DNA of 64,000 nt from Telopea speciosissima. Lineage: Eukaryota; Streptophyta; Magnoliopsida; Proteales; Proteaceae. This document shows positions 1 through 11,335 of this stretch, in pieces. The notes beneath the pieces were generated by a model, which had not been told where the DNA came from, ran no database searches, and saw only the letters and a program-made list of their open reading frames with translations. The stretch is from positions 12,115,001 to 12,179,000 of the forward strand of contig NC_057924.1 of NCBI RefSeq assembly GCF_018873765.1, given 5' to 3'. Numbering within the stretch: the first letter of the stretch is position 1; every line of letters starts with the position of its first letter. The position numbers were made by a program, and so were the translations under genes.

Positions 1-594
1 TTTATATAATATAAAGTTTTCCTTTTCAAAAAAAAAAAAAAGAGACAAACGATAAAAAAAAGTCAAAGTGGGTCCACCTGTCGTAATGTAATGACAAAGA
101 AAATTTAATTCTTTCCAATAGCTGATTGGTATACGAATTTTGTGTTTTTTTTTTTTTTTTTTGGGGGGGGGGTGTTAAAGTAAAAGATTTGTATAAGAAT
201 TTGATCATGAGGTTCTGTGAGGTCAGCATTTTATTGGGTTGGTCCTTAGTCTCATGGAAATCAATGTGTTTACCTAAATCTTTAAGTCGATGGGGGGGGG
301 GGGGGGGGTTTTAAGAGTAGTGTCATTCATAATAGGGAAAAAAAAAAAAAATTTGTCGGTAGTGCCTTTATTTTGGGGCACTGTAATGCGGGTTTGAGAG
401 CTCGATACGTGGAAGATGTGACATTCAATGGTATCAAGCTTGAAAAAATTAGAAAAGAAAAAAAATGTGTTGCATCAAACTTGCACCGTTAGATGAAGCT
501 TTTACCATGTGTCGAACTCCCTGGGCCGCACTGCAGTGCACAACCAAATGCTTGCATTGCAGAGGGTTTTAATCCTTCATAATAGAGATCTGTT
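1..594. other. intergenic, no gene seen
   Basis: AT-rich sequence with long homopolymers: a T run near 145-162 followed by a G run, and a G run near 291-308. The short open frames here are low-complexity or cross the homopolymers, so none is called a gene. Confidence 0.5.
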
Positions 595-702
595 GATCAA
601 ATTAGATTGGAGATATGTTCAACATCGACCAAATTATGCTTTACAACTGATCAAATTAGATTGGAGATTTGTTCAACATCGACCAAACTATGTTTCACAG
701 CT
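595..702 (+). repeat. two tandem copies of a 54-bp unit
   Basis: The words gatcaaattagattggaga and gttcaacatcgaccaaa recur exactly 54 bases apart (units starting at 595 and 649), differing at a few positions. The unit is 18 codons long, so an open frame crossing it (509-769) repeats an 18-residue block. That frame matches no family I know and may be a transposon remnant. Confidence 0.75.
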
Positions 703-1691
703 ATTTTGTCATTCTCTCTATCATCAGAAGAAACACCTAGCTAACCATGTATTTGGATTAGTTCCCTAGAGTAATCAACAACAATCATCAATTTATGAAA
801 TGAAATCTTATCTCATGGTTTCCTTATAAGGTCCCAATACCTCTCGTATATAGGGTATCCCCTACCAAATATTTTCTCAACGAAGATGGATAAGTCACCT
901 CTACTACACTTTTAGCTAGTATCATTTCTTTGGAGTGATCACGACTAGGTTGGTATCAGGCAAAAAACTTTGATTCTTTAGAATGATTCTTTGAAAAATA
1001 ATTTTCTTAGTGACACCGTTTAAATAATTTGTAGTCTTACTTTATTTTTGCCTATATAATACATTTTTTTACACTTCAATTTGTTGTTACCAAAGTGGTG
1101 AACTAAGAAACTATAACTTTCTCGTAATTGTCCTTTGTTTTATTCTCAAAAGTTATTTAATAAAAGAGGGAGACTATCTCTCTCGCCTACGTGAGAGGGT
1201 CTAACTCCAGGTGAAGAAGAGTTGAAAACTGAGAGATGGAAACCACAGAGACGAAAGAAGTAATGTATATGAAGATCGAGGAAGAATGGCTTTTGCATTT
1301 GGGCTTCACAGACCTAAGGTGCTGCTAAGTTGGTTAGCACTCATCTCAGATTCTCAGGTAAAATATTGTAGAATAGTAAGGAGTAGTTGGGCCCGAGAGT
1401 TGGGGGGGATGGGCTTTATGGGCTTATCACTAGTCCTTTCACTAATGTTTCTCTGCTCGACATCTTTGAACAGTCAAAAAGTTAAACCAAATCGTGTAAG
1501 CTCTGGACTGGTTCAACATGGATCCTCCACTCAAATGTAATATTTTTTTTCTTTGACCTTTGAAAATCAAAGTGGAGCCGTGGATGGTTTGCGGTTGGTG
1601 ATAAATCGTTGAATGGGCCTCCAACTATGAAGTGAGAGGGCCTGAATGCCTTTTTGTGGTGGACGTGCCGTGGGGGCTACTAAGGAATGAG
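703..1691. other. intergenic, no gene seen
   Basis: No supported gene. The stretch 1130-1560 contains short open frames in several phases without recognisable domains or splice structure. It could be decayed retrotransposon sequence, but I see no diagnostic motif. Confidence 0.4.
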
Positions 1692-1867
1692 GAGTCCGGA
1701 TCCTCTACTTCCACCTGCCCGGTATTGTCGTGCGCCCTACACACAGCAAGGTGGTAAAGACCGCCTTAACCCAGCTCGGATAGGGGTAAGGCAGTATTTT
1801 CATCGCCCTGCTGTGTATGGGGGCACACACGGCAGAACCGGGCAGGCAGAAGTAGGATCCCGATTCA
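1692..1867. mobile_element. foldback MITE, 9-bp target duplication (family G, copy 1)
   Basis: A 176-bp palindrome. The left arm reads ggatcctctacttccacctg and continues gcccgg; the right arm ends ccgggcaggcagaagtagg then atcc. Flanks are aggaatgag at 1683-1691 and aggtatgag at 1868-1876, a 9-bp duplication with one mismatch. There is no coding capacity. It is related in sequence to the element at 29323-29511. A 9-bp duplication is typical of Mutator-superfamily transposition. Confidence 0.8.
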
Positions 1868-1876
1868 AGGTATGAG

Positions 1877-4319
1877 TGTTTTTATGGATGAGTAATTTTA
1901 GGGTTTATATATGAATCCTATAACCAACTAATTCCAGGTGCCTCCACGTGTGAAGGAATAAGCAGGAAATAAGAAAAAAAAATCAAAATAATTTGACATT
2001 CTTTGAGTTTGAGGGAGATACACATAAATCAATCATTATACCATCATAATTTTTATGTCATTATATTTTTAATATATTTTTTTTCTTTCTGAGCATCCAC
2101 ACATTACCTTATATAAGAGCATACGACGAGATTATAGATTAGAGATGGCCCCATCAAAACCGAATCTACGAAAAGGACAGTTCAACTACCCAATGTACCC
2201 CACTGCCATTCAAAATCTAACAATAACCATATCTTTTGTTTTACCAGATGGTTAGTGCGGGGCCAATGAGAGGGCTTGCAGAGGCATCCAACAAATGAAG
2301 GGGTGGGGTGATCATTTTGGCCCCCTCTTGTGTTTGGACACAAGGGGATACTACCGGGCTGGGTTCATTTTCCCTTTTTTTCAGAAAAAAGTTTTCCTCG
2401 ATCACCTCTAGAGAAGGAAGAATCATAAGTGAAGCGATCCCATGATCATAGATCTGTTTTAATTAATTCTATTTCTACGTAGTGGATGTCGTGTTTTCAT
2501 TTTCATTGTTATGTCTATCTGAATATCAAGCATTTCCTTAATTCATAAGATCTTGTCTAATAAGTCTAGATCCCTTCCCTTGCGCGCGGGTAACTATCGT
2601 AGGGCATGTCATGTCACACCATCCATGAGGTGTGGGGAGTCCAGATCGATCCCTTTCCCATGTGGGGTCGGTGGGGACATATCCACACCCTCTGGGGCTC
2701 TGGGGCTGTGGGTTCTCATCCCAGTCGTCCCACATGGGAACAGAATCCAAACTCAGGGAGAGGAACCTGATTCGTCTCTATACGGTGGATGTTGGGAAAC
2801 CATAGAAGGCATGCAGTGAAGACTGGGCCGGGATAGAGCTAGCACATCGTCTTGGGTGACGAAACCTGTTTCTCCTTTAGAGTTGGAGAAGGGCTGGGCA
2901 TTGTAATCTCCTCCAAGGTGCTCCACCAACTCGACTACCCAATGCAGTTAAGAGAGCTTGCTTCAGCTTCAGCTTCAGCTAGCAAGCTGTGGTATTTCCA
3001 TGCAAAATGTTGCAGGCAAGGAGACTGAACCGTTATTAGTCTTCAGCGAACCGTGCTCAAGAGGTTAGGAACTAATTAGATCCCCAGTTGAGGTCAGCTT
3101 TAATTATTGGATTGCGTTTTGTTAGGTCACAATGGAGTAACCTCACCATTGTGCTGAGGTAGTTGCAGTAAGGGATGGATTCAAAATGTTCTCAGTATTT
3201 TTAGTCAAGGGTTATTATCGATCTGTTTCAAAGTCCATGCAAAACCCTAAAAGTGGGCTCCTCTCTCCAGTCTAGCATCATCTTGGTATTGGAAATTTGG
3301 ATTAAAACCCATCCCCCCCCCAAAAAAAAGTAAATAAATAAAAAATAATAATAAATAAATAAATATAAAATATAAATATAAAAAAAAGAATAATAAAAAG
3401 GTGGGCAAACTCAGAGGCTCTCATGGCTAGCAGATGGGAGGCATATCCCTCTCGGCCTTTCTGTCTTTTAATGTATTATTTTTTTAAATTTTCAATTAAG
3501 GTAGGATTTTATTGCAAAGAAAAGCAAATAATACAACACAAAATACAACAACAATAGCAGAGATAGACCGAAACCCAACGAAAGAGCTGAGGGGTAAGAT
3601 ACTCTTGCCTTCTCTCTTAGCACAAACAAGAACCAGTGGAGCAAAGGTAGACACACAACTCATTGGCAGCCTGATGCCACAGGGAACATTGCCGCGGTTT
3701 GACGCCTCAACTCTAACCCAACCTGCCCTTGGCCTCGGGCTGGGATTTCTCATTCCTAGCTGGGACTACGAACCAAAAATTCCAGCCCAAGCCTCAAAGA
3801 TAGGGCGAGGTTTGGATGAGCTCAGGTTTTTGGCCCATCTGAAACAGTTGTTACTTGAGCTAGGCTAACCAGTAACCAGATCAGCCCAACCAATATTTGA
3901 TCCTTTATCCAATGGTTGAAATAATAAATGGGAAAATGTTTTCTGTGCCGGGGTTGCAGGCTGTGCCCAAACACATGGGGGTGGGCGAAATAATCGCCCC
4001 GCCCCTCTAATGGCGGAAATACCACCCTTATGGTAATCCTCTCATATCCAAGTATGTGGGTGACACTTTTGTGAGCTGTGTTTTGGCAATCATTGAACTG
4101 GGCAAAATCAGAGTCGGCCTTCTTGGTGTCTTGGTGGCAAGTTCTGTTTTAAAACTACGGGTTGGTGTTTACACTTCTTTTGGGGGAGGGGGGGAATGGG
4201 TGGAAAATGATATCGTGAACCCTCAGTGGTATGTAACTATCGTGAATCCTCAGTGGCAGTCAAATAATTACATAAGAAAGGGAAACTTAAATTAGCTAAT
4301 ACATAAGAGTCCTAATAGG
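1877..4319. other. intergenic with several decayed GC-rich repeat fragments
   Basis: No gene. About 2250-2350 holds a fragment shared with 7330-7430, 8815-8880 and 35310-35630 (words like ggggccaatgagagg, gcatccaacaaa, gatcatttt). About 2650-2760 is a weak palindrome around cccatgtgggg and cccacatggg. About 3486-3540 looks like the reverse complement of a LINE 3' end. About 3935-4025 is a fragment (ttttctgtgccggggttgca) shared with 14812-14905. Confidence 0.5.
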
Positions 4320-4963
4320 TAAGGATGTAAATGGATATTCAAAAATTCGTATTCGATCCGTGATAGTATCCGTTTAGGAGAATCTGAATCCGTCCGAAAA
4401 CTAATCGGATACGAATATGATAATCCCCCTATCCGACCTATTATTATCCGATTCGTTTAGCAATCCGACAATAATAAAATGTCTGAAATATATCTTTGTG
4501 TCTTTCTATCAAAATAAGTTACCTTATGGTATTTGTTTTCTTATTTTTATAATTTTATAAGTTAAGATAATGTGATTCTTTTTCTAGATTTTCTATTAGT
4601 TTCTATATATTGTTTAATGCATTGTGATACATGGAATCACATATCAATTAAAATATATACAAGGTAAAATAAAAAATAAAAAAACGTAAGAAAATCAAAG
4701 ACTAAGAAGAGTAGAAGAAATGGTAATTGTTGAGCTCTCAAGTCTCACCTTAACCCTCATCAACAAAACTGTAAAGATGTCAACGGATAGTTGAAAACTA
4801 TCTAAATCCGTATTCATATCCATTTAGGAGAATCCGTATTCAAAAATTAATATCTAGAAACTATCTAAATCCGTCCGAAAACTAATAGAATCCGTCTAAA
4901 TATAATCGAATATGAATATGATAATGCCACTATCCAACCAAATTCGATCCGTTTACATCCATA
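4320..4963. mobile_element. hAT-type non-autonomous element (TIR taaggatgtaaa)
   Basis: About 644 bp, starting taaggatgtaaatggat and ending atccgtttacatccata, which form inverted termini. The flanks ctaatagg and ctatagg look like a decayed 8-bp duplication with one indel. The interior is dense in variants of atccgaaaactaatcggata and has no open frame of note. A relative with the same termini lies at 40490-40911. Confidence 0.6.
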
Positions 4964-5350
4964 CTATAGGAAACAAATGTTAATGAACAAAGAAAGATTA
5001 AATATTACGTCCATTGTATCATTGAGTCATGGAGTAAATCAATTTACATTCTTATTTTTCTTTGGTAATCAATCAACATCATTACAGATTCAAAAAAAAG
5101 GGGGGGGGGGGAAATACACACATAAACATTGATTACCATGAGGATTCCTTATTTCATGTTACAAAAAATCAATGAAAAAATTTGACTAGGAAAGAGAAAA
5201 AATAAATGAATGAATATAATGACACTTGATATTGAGTTTGAGGCTTAATTTTGAGCTCACAAACCCAATATATTAAACACATAAAATTAGAAGAATCAAT
5301 TTCAAGTTATTGTTGGGCTCTTAATTTAGTCTCCATTTAATCATCCATCA
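4964..5350. other. 3' flank of the TIR gene
   Basis: AT-rich sequence with a G run at 5101-5110. It probably includes the 3' UTR of the minus-strand TIR gene. No other feature seen. Confidence 0.4.
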
Positions 5351-6177
5351 TCAGATAAGGTGATGACCAGTAATGGAAGTTGGGAGTGAGGAGCGACGTT
5401 TGCTTTCTTCTTCTACCTCCAACTCAATCAAACTCTTGACCACAATGTCCGTAGTGTTTCTTATTAATTCAGACCAGTCCCTTTAATACGTACCCACAAG
5501 AGAAAACCAATTCATCAGAAAGAAATAAAGAAACACGAGCATTTTAGGTTGCGTTTGGTATGAATTCTTGAAATGCATTCTAGGTCGATTTTGTAGTTAG
5601 ATAATAAAAATCAGTTAGAGAATTCCAAGAATGCATACCAAACGCAGTCTTAAATTAGAAGAGAATAAGGGACTCTTGGTTCTTACCCATTAGAGGAATC
5701 AAACGTGAGGCCTACGGTGTACTTAGCTTCTTCAAGTGCACCTCTAAACCTCTGCAACTCCTTGGCCGGACAAATCCCATCGTCTAACACCGCAAGCTCC
5801 GACGGCTTGACGTTGAAAAAGATAGGAACAACCTTCTTCTTGCACTCCATTAAAAGAGCCAATTCATGGAGGCAAAAGTAAGAATTGCAATAAGTAGGAG
5901 AGAAAATAGCAACACCAATCTTACAAGATCGAATTCCAGAATCGATATGTTCAAAGAGCTTATCACCAGGTTTCATATTCTTGCTGTCTAAGAAAGGGTG
6001 AAGATTTAGACGAAGGAAGTAATCGTAAAGCAAACCAGCAACTGAGCGTTTGGTGTCGATGCTTCTGTGGTTAATAAAAACACCACAAGACCGAGCCATC
6101 GGTTGTTTTCGATCACTTCTGTTGTTAACAAGAAGCTTACGTCCTAAGTGCTTCGCTAGAGAACGCTGCATGGCCAT
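5351..6177 (-). CDS. TIR-only domain protein (TIR NADase family), two exons
   Basis: Exon 1 is 6177-5687 and exon 2 is 5480-5351, joined by a 206-bp GT-AG intron (GTAAGA donor). The junction is in phase and completes a Gly codon. The 206-residue protein is a single TIR domain starting at CGVFINHRSIDTKRS (about residue 31). It keeps a BB-loop-like stretch DSKNMKPGDKLF, and a Glu at about 105 in FCLHEL, the position of the catalytic Glu of plant TIR NADases. No NB-ARC or LRR follows. Exon 2 supplies the family-typical GDWSELIRNTTDIV end and a charged tail. TIR-only proteins of this conserved type (the BdTIR/OsTIR class) hydrolyse NAD+ and make cyclic ADP-ribose variants used in immune signalling. 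The family match rests on recalled motifs. The ATG chosen is the first in frame; one at residue 3 is an alternative. A GA repeat at about 6224-6241 lies in the probable 5' leader. Confidence 0.93.
5547..5649. mobile_element. Tourist-like MITE inside the TIR gene intron
   Basis: A 103-bp element with inverted ends: ggttgcgtttggtatgaatt on the left, and gcataccaaacgcagtc on the right. TTA flanks both sides (5544-5546 and 5650-5652), as for PIF/Harbinger-type elements. It occupies half of the 206-bp intron. Similar gcgtttggtatg words occur alone near 25538 and 28868. Confidence 0.7.
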
Positions 6178-6738
6178 GAGTTTTGGAAAAAGAGAAGCTA
6201 AAGCAACTCAGCAACAGCAGATCGAGAGAGAGAGAGAGAGAGGATTCACTTACAGTTGAGGATTTGTGAGGAAAGAGGGAATGATGGCTCCACGTATAAA
6301 TAGGGTATTGTGTGTTTGGTTTGAAAATTTCAAGATTTCAAGATTTGGACTCTCATTACTGCTGCCGCGTTATAAGAAGAAGAGAGGAATATGAAATACG
6401 TTTTTGAAATTGAAGTTTTTTCCGTTGCATTTCATGAAACAATTTATTTAAATAATTTACTTTAGAACTAGAAGGGAAGTGTATTTCTTAAAGTATCTGA
6501 TTGTCTTTTTCAAGTTCCAACTTCAACTTCAAACTTCAAATTGACGTTTAAGACGGGTCATAAATCTTTGTCTCTCTTCTTACTCAAAAAAAAAAAATTA
6601 ATCTTTGTCTCAGTCACGTGGTGAGATGACTGGGCCGATCAGGACCGGTTCTTTATCTGTATATCTTCTTCTTCTTTTCTTTTTTTTTTTTTTTTTTTTT
6701 TGGGCAATAAAATGACCAAGAAGGTTAATACTTAAGTG
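6178..6738. other. 5' flank of the TIR gene
   Basis: Upstream region of the minus-strand TIR gene. It contains a GA microsatellite (about 6223-6241) and a T run at 6678-6700. A TATTTATA word on the minus strand near 6295-6302 could serve as a TATA element, but that is only a guess. Confidence 0.4.
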
Positions 6739-6891
6739 GGATCAGGATCGTCTCCAGGGTGCTGCTAGGGGGCATCCAGCGATTGAGCTGTGCCACACAC
6801 ATCTCGGCGCACATCTAGGGATGTGTGCTGCACAGCTCAACGGTTGACAGCACCTTGGGCGTGCTGGGCTCCTTGGAGATGAGCCAAAATC
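6739..6891. mobile_element. foldback MITE family A, copy 1
   Basis: A 153-bp palindrome beginning ggatcaggatcgtctcc and ending ggagatgagcc plus aaaatc. It is flanked by acttaagtg (6730-6738) and acttaactg (6892-6900), a 9-bp duplication with one mismatch. The arms pair through gagctgtgc and gcacagctc around a short centre. Same family as 15291-15449 and 33427-33578. Confidence 0.85.
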
Positions 6892-6961
6892 ACTTAACTG
6901 ACCCATAATTTTTATTTTCATTTTATAGTTTAAGGGCTTTGTGGGAGAGCATGGCTGGAAA

Positions 6962-7330
6962 ATTATCTCATGCAATTCTCTGTCCGGTAATTTCCCCAAG
7001 TCCCTCTAATAGGGGTGGTGGATCCCACCTGGGTTACCTGGGGACCTTTATCTACTCTATTTCTTGGGTAGGTCCATATCCCCAAGTTCCTCTAATAATA
7101 GATGGGGGCTGAAATGACACGCTACCCCTGCTCGAACACACTACTTGGGTGGGGTCCACCCTCCTCTATTAGAGGAACTTGGGAAAATGAAGCGGATAGA
7201 AAATGGAGTAGATAAATTACCCCCACCCAGGCAGTGTGTTCGAGCAGGGGGTAGGGTGGTCATTTTTGCGCACTCTATGAGAGGAATTGCAGGAAATGGA
7301 CGGGCATGGAATTGTAGGGGATAAAGATCC
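6962..7330. mobile_element. nested foldback elements of family C
   Basis: An outer palindrome has ends ttatctcatgcaattctctg and the reverse of aattgtaggggataaa. An inner one, about 7042-7220, has ends tttatctactctatttc and gaaaatggagtagataaa. Both carry the family words ccccaagt(t/c)cctctaata and cgaacacac or gtgtgttcgagcaggg. Relatives lie at 53322-53502 and 59274-59452. No clean target duplication was found, so the borders are approximate. Confidence 0.55.
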
Positions 7331-8898
7331 GAGCATGGCCCCTGCGTGCAGGATCAATGACAGAGCGCACGTTGGCATCATGGGGATGGAATTCAGACTT
7401 TCATGGGGGCGAGGTGGTCATTTTGCATCCTTAGTGTCTAGCATGGACGGTACACTCCCCCCCCCCCCACATCATGGTTCTAAGCATCGGTATCGAATCG
7501 CCTATATTGGGTGATCCGTACCAGTTTTGGACCTTACTGATCCCAATACTGTGTCGGTGGCATGTTATGAACAAGGGGTAAAACGGCTAAAAAACCAATT
7601 TTTCAAGGAGAATCAGGGGCAAATTGTTTGATACATACTGCCCATACCGATCCAATACTGTATCAATTTTGGGTTGATCGATACCTGTTCCGATACCGTG
7701 CAATAAAACCATGCCCAACCGAAAACTTTTCTCCATAGTTTAATTATACTATTTTTTTAGTTATGTAAACCAACAGTTTGAGGCAATTTGGATTTGAGGG
7801 AGTCGAGAGATGCTTATTGCCTTGAAGCTTCTGGAGCTTCTCCAGTAGAAGTGGACTAGTGATATTTTACCAAATTAAAGACTAGTGTGGTCGGTGGTAC
7901 ACAGGATTTGAGAAATTCCGGTCAGACTACCAGAATTGGACCAATTGGGCCATCCAGATTGAAAATCGGCTACCTGGATCTCAATTTCAGTCGGATGTCA
8001 ATTCTAAGGTGACTTGAGGCCGATTATAAGGCTTTTGTAACCGATACAATTTCTTTCTGGTTGATCCGAAGTGGAATGGAACCGCAAACAGTGGTTGACG
8101 GATTGGTGGACTATTCAATTGATTCTGGTTGATTTGGAACGGAATCGAACCGAAAACGGTGATCAGATTCCAAACTATTGAACCCGGACTGGTCCTGATG
8201 GGACACAAAGGTGTTTATGTGAGTGGACTATATTCCGAGTTCGGGCAGACTCCTGACCAGCCAATGTGAAAGATACTTGGGAGAATGCTTTTAGTAGGAG
8301 ATTTTGTACGCCAGATATATGTTACCCGAAAAAAACGGTCAAGACCATAACCGGAACGATAAAACAAAAAATTGTTCGAGAAGACATGTTTAAAACGATT
8401 CAGAATTTTTGAGGACGGTAAAGATACAATCAAATATTTTACCAACTATTAAAAACAAAATGGACAAAAACTTTACGGATTTTAAAGTTTAGATTTACAA
8501 AATGGGAAAAAGATCCCTGCTTGGTTGTGCCCCATGTGCCATCTCATAGGGCATCGTCAATTGACACCCTTGCCCCTTGGGTAGATACCCAGACACGTTT
8601 CCCCCCCCCCCCCCAACCCTTGACCCAATGTGGGTGTACAGACCATGCGATCACTTGCCCAAAAAAATTACAATATGCACATAAATTGTGAAGCTGACTC
8701 ATGTCTTATTTAGTTAAATATTGATATTTGATGTGTACACCATAAGTCTATATACTCTAAAATAATAATTTTTGGGAAATCAAGAATTAATATTTGGAAA
8801 AGTATTCTATATTTGGGAACGTGGTTCCTACGCACGTGCAGGGGCCAATGGGAGAGAGAGTGTGGGGCATCAATCATTTCGCCACTGATGTGTCAGTG
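7331..8898. other. intergenic, repeat-derived
   Basis: No gene. About 7330-7430 and 8815-8880 are copies of the GC-rich fragment also seen at 2250 and 35310-35630. About 7480-7720 is a degenerate repeat built on variants of gataccgata. About 7870-8210 contains similar ggttgatccgaa-type words. About 8510-8640 carries a GC-rich fragment and a C run at about 8600-8614. Confidence 0.45.
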
Positions 8899-9672
8899 TG
8901 ATGAACCCAAATTCACACCAACCAATCGGAGATCGCCACGTGGCATGACCCAGAAGAGTGGGCCAAGATAGAGTCAATGATGCACCATCCACCAACACCC
9001 ATGGGCGCGGCCACCCTTGGGCGCCAGCCCCCTTGGGGACATGGACCTCCCTGGGCACCAACCCCCTTGGGGTGCGGACCCCTTCTCCGAACACGTCATC
9101 CCTGGGCACAGTCTCCCTCGAACAAGGTAGTCATCACCGCCATCAACAAGACACGGAACGCATCACCAAGGACTCTAGGCCACCGGCTATCGAGTCACGT
9201 AGTCTAAACGAGCTCATTTACTAAGAACCTCATCTACCACGTAGATGAGGTTTATCCACCAAGGATGCCAAGTCTATCAAGGACACTACGTCTTATAGGA
9301 AGACGACTACCAAGTCTATCGTGACATCACGTCTCATGAGAAGACAACTTATCTAGGAGGAGCCCTGCTACTCAGGGACTCTATCACTTACGACAAACAC
9401 TCTACATCAACTGGGACTCTCCACACCACCATACACTACTATAAAAGGCAAGGTACACGACCTCATCAGGGGACATCTTAACTCATATTGAATACTACTA
9501 TTCATCTGTTTGCTCAGAGAGATCTAACTTAGGCATCAAAGAGTCCTAGGCCGGAACCACACCGGTTCTCCTTTGTCACCCAGGGTCTTTTGCAGGTTAC
9601 GGCACTCGAAGGACCGCTGAGCGATTTCTTGACGCAACACAGTGCGTAGGGCAGGGCACACAATCCCGGACA
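8899..9672 (+). repeat. 5' LTR (774 bp)
   Basis: Starts TG and ends CA. It contains the promoter-like ctactataaaaggcaaggta near 9439-9460, also present in the other LTR. By eye it matches the 3' LTR at about nine bases in ten. The U3 carries a single copy of a gaacacgtcatcc unit that is triplicated in the 3' LTR. Confidence 0.88.
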
Positions 9673-10620
9673 AGGACTCTACTGTCCAAGAATGCAAGAA
9701 GAAGCCATCCAGTATGTCAAAGCTTGCGAGCAATGTCAGTTGTTCACCCCAGTACCCCATCTACCCACCACCAAACTTACATCGATCCTCAACCCTATTC
9801 CCTTTGCCATGTAGGGGGTAGACATCTTGGGAGATTTCACAGCAACATCAGGCAACCGCAAGTACTTGGTGGTTGTCATCGACTACTTCACCGAATGGGT
9901 AGAGGCCAAACCATTGGCCAAGATCATAGAGAATGAAATGGAGAAATTCGTCCGTGACGACATCATCTATAGGTTCAGTGTGCCAAAGATCATAGTCTCC
10001 GACAATGGGAAGCAATTCAACAACCCCAAGTTCAGCACCTTCTGTCAGAGCTACAACATTGACTATCGGCCTGTTTTGGTAGCCTACCCACAAGCCAATG
10101 GTCAGGTGGAGGTCACCAACAGAACCCTGCTGGACGGAATAAAGAAAAGACTGGAAGGAGCCAAAGGGAAGTGGGTCGAAGAATTACTGAGTGTTCTGTG
10201 AGCATACCACACCACAGTAAGGACACCCACAGGAGAAAGTCCATTCTGCCTGGCATATGGAACAGAAGCATTGGCACCGATAGAAGTCATCGCCATGTCC
10301 CACAGAGTACTACACTTCCATGAAAGAACTTACACAGATGAACTGCGAGCGAACCTAGACTTCTTGGATGAGGTGCGTGAGAAAGCACTACTGAGGAACG
10401 TAGCCTACCAACAGCGAACAGCCAAGTACTACAATGCCAGGGTACGTGAACGGTTATTCCATCAGGGGGACCTAGTCCTAAGGAGGGCAAGTGCATCACA
10501 ACCAAGGAAAGAAGGGAAGCTATCAGCAAATTGGGAAGGACCCTATATAGTTTCCAAGCAGATACGTCCTGGGACATACCGTTCGAAAACTCTGGGGGGC
10601 AAGAAGGTAGACCGTACCTG
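9673..10620 (+). pseudogene. Ty3-type integrase remnant with two stop codons
   Basis: Conceptual translation starts at the second half of the HHCC zinc-binding domain (KACEQCQLF). The core follows, with all three catalytic acids visible: D in VIDYFTEW, D in IVSDNGKQF and E in NGQVEVTNRTL. The C-terminal part has the usual LAYGTEALAPIE region. No chromodomain is seen, which fits the non-chromovirus Tat group. Two in-frame stops, TAG near 9812 and TGA at 10199-10201, both sit where the family has Trp. The first His pair of the zinc finger and everything upstream are deleted at the LTR junction. Non-functional. Confidence 0.88.
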
Positions 10621-10764
10621 AAACTCACTACACCTGAAGAAGTACTATCAGTAGAAGTAACAACAGCGGAGTAGCAGCACCACCAACAGTAACAGTAGAT
10701 GGCATTACAGTTTCAAGGATAATTTGAAAAAAAATTCAGGAATACTCAGCTTCTTCTACTACTC

Positions 10765-11105
10765 AACCGACGCTTTATGCCTAAGGCGTTATGCCACCAA
10801 TGAGGCTTTAGGCGTTATGCCACCACCGAGGTATTATGCCACCACTGAGGCTTTATGCCTAAGGCGTCATGCCACCACCGAGGCTTTATGCCTAAGGTGT
10901 TATGCCACCATCGAGGCTTTGTGCCTAAGGCGTTATGCCACCACTAAGGCTTTATACCTAAGGCGTTGTGCCATCACCGAGGCTTTATGCCTAAGGCGTT
11001 ATGCCACCACTGAGGCTTTATGCCTAAGGCGTTATGCCACCACCGAGACTTTATGCCTAAGGCGTTATGCCACCGAGGCGTCATGCCTAAGGCGTTATGC
11101 CACCA
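10765..11105 (+). repeat. tandem repeat, 33-bp unit, about nine copies
   Basis: The unit is close to gaggctttatgcctaaggcg followed by ttatgccaccacc. It is a multiple of three, so one frame (10724-11350) reads an 11-residue repeat built on ALCLRRYATTE. Lies directly after the integrase pseudogene inside the LTR element. The open frame is best seen as a by-product of the repeat. Confidence 0.85.
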
Positions 11106-11335
11106 AGATCCGTGGACCACCGAGACTAGACATCCCTATGGACCGCCAACTACATGCGATTACACAGATACGAGAACCATCAAAGCAACAAGGATCAAAT
11201 CCATGTCATATCAACATCACCAGAAGAAAAAGTCAAGTACATACAAAAGATAAAAAGCAAGCATCACAATCCAAAAGTTCTCATAAAAAAAGTTCTCATC
11301 CACGAACTCAACATCCAAAAGGAACATCTATAAAC

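Noticed and set aside
3512-3868. 118-codon plus-strand ORF
   Set aside because: It starts in what looks like a reversed LINE 3' end, has no recognisable domain, and overlaps open frames on the other strand.
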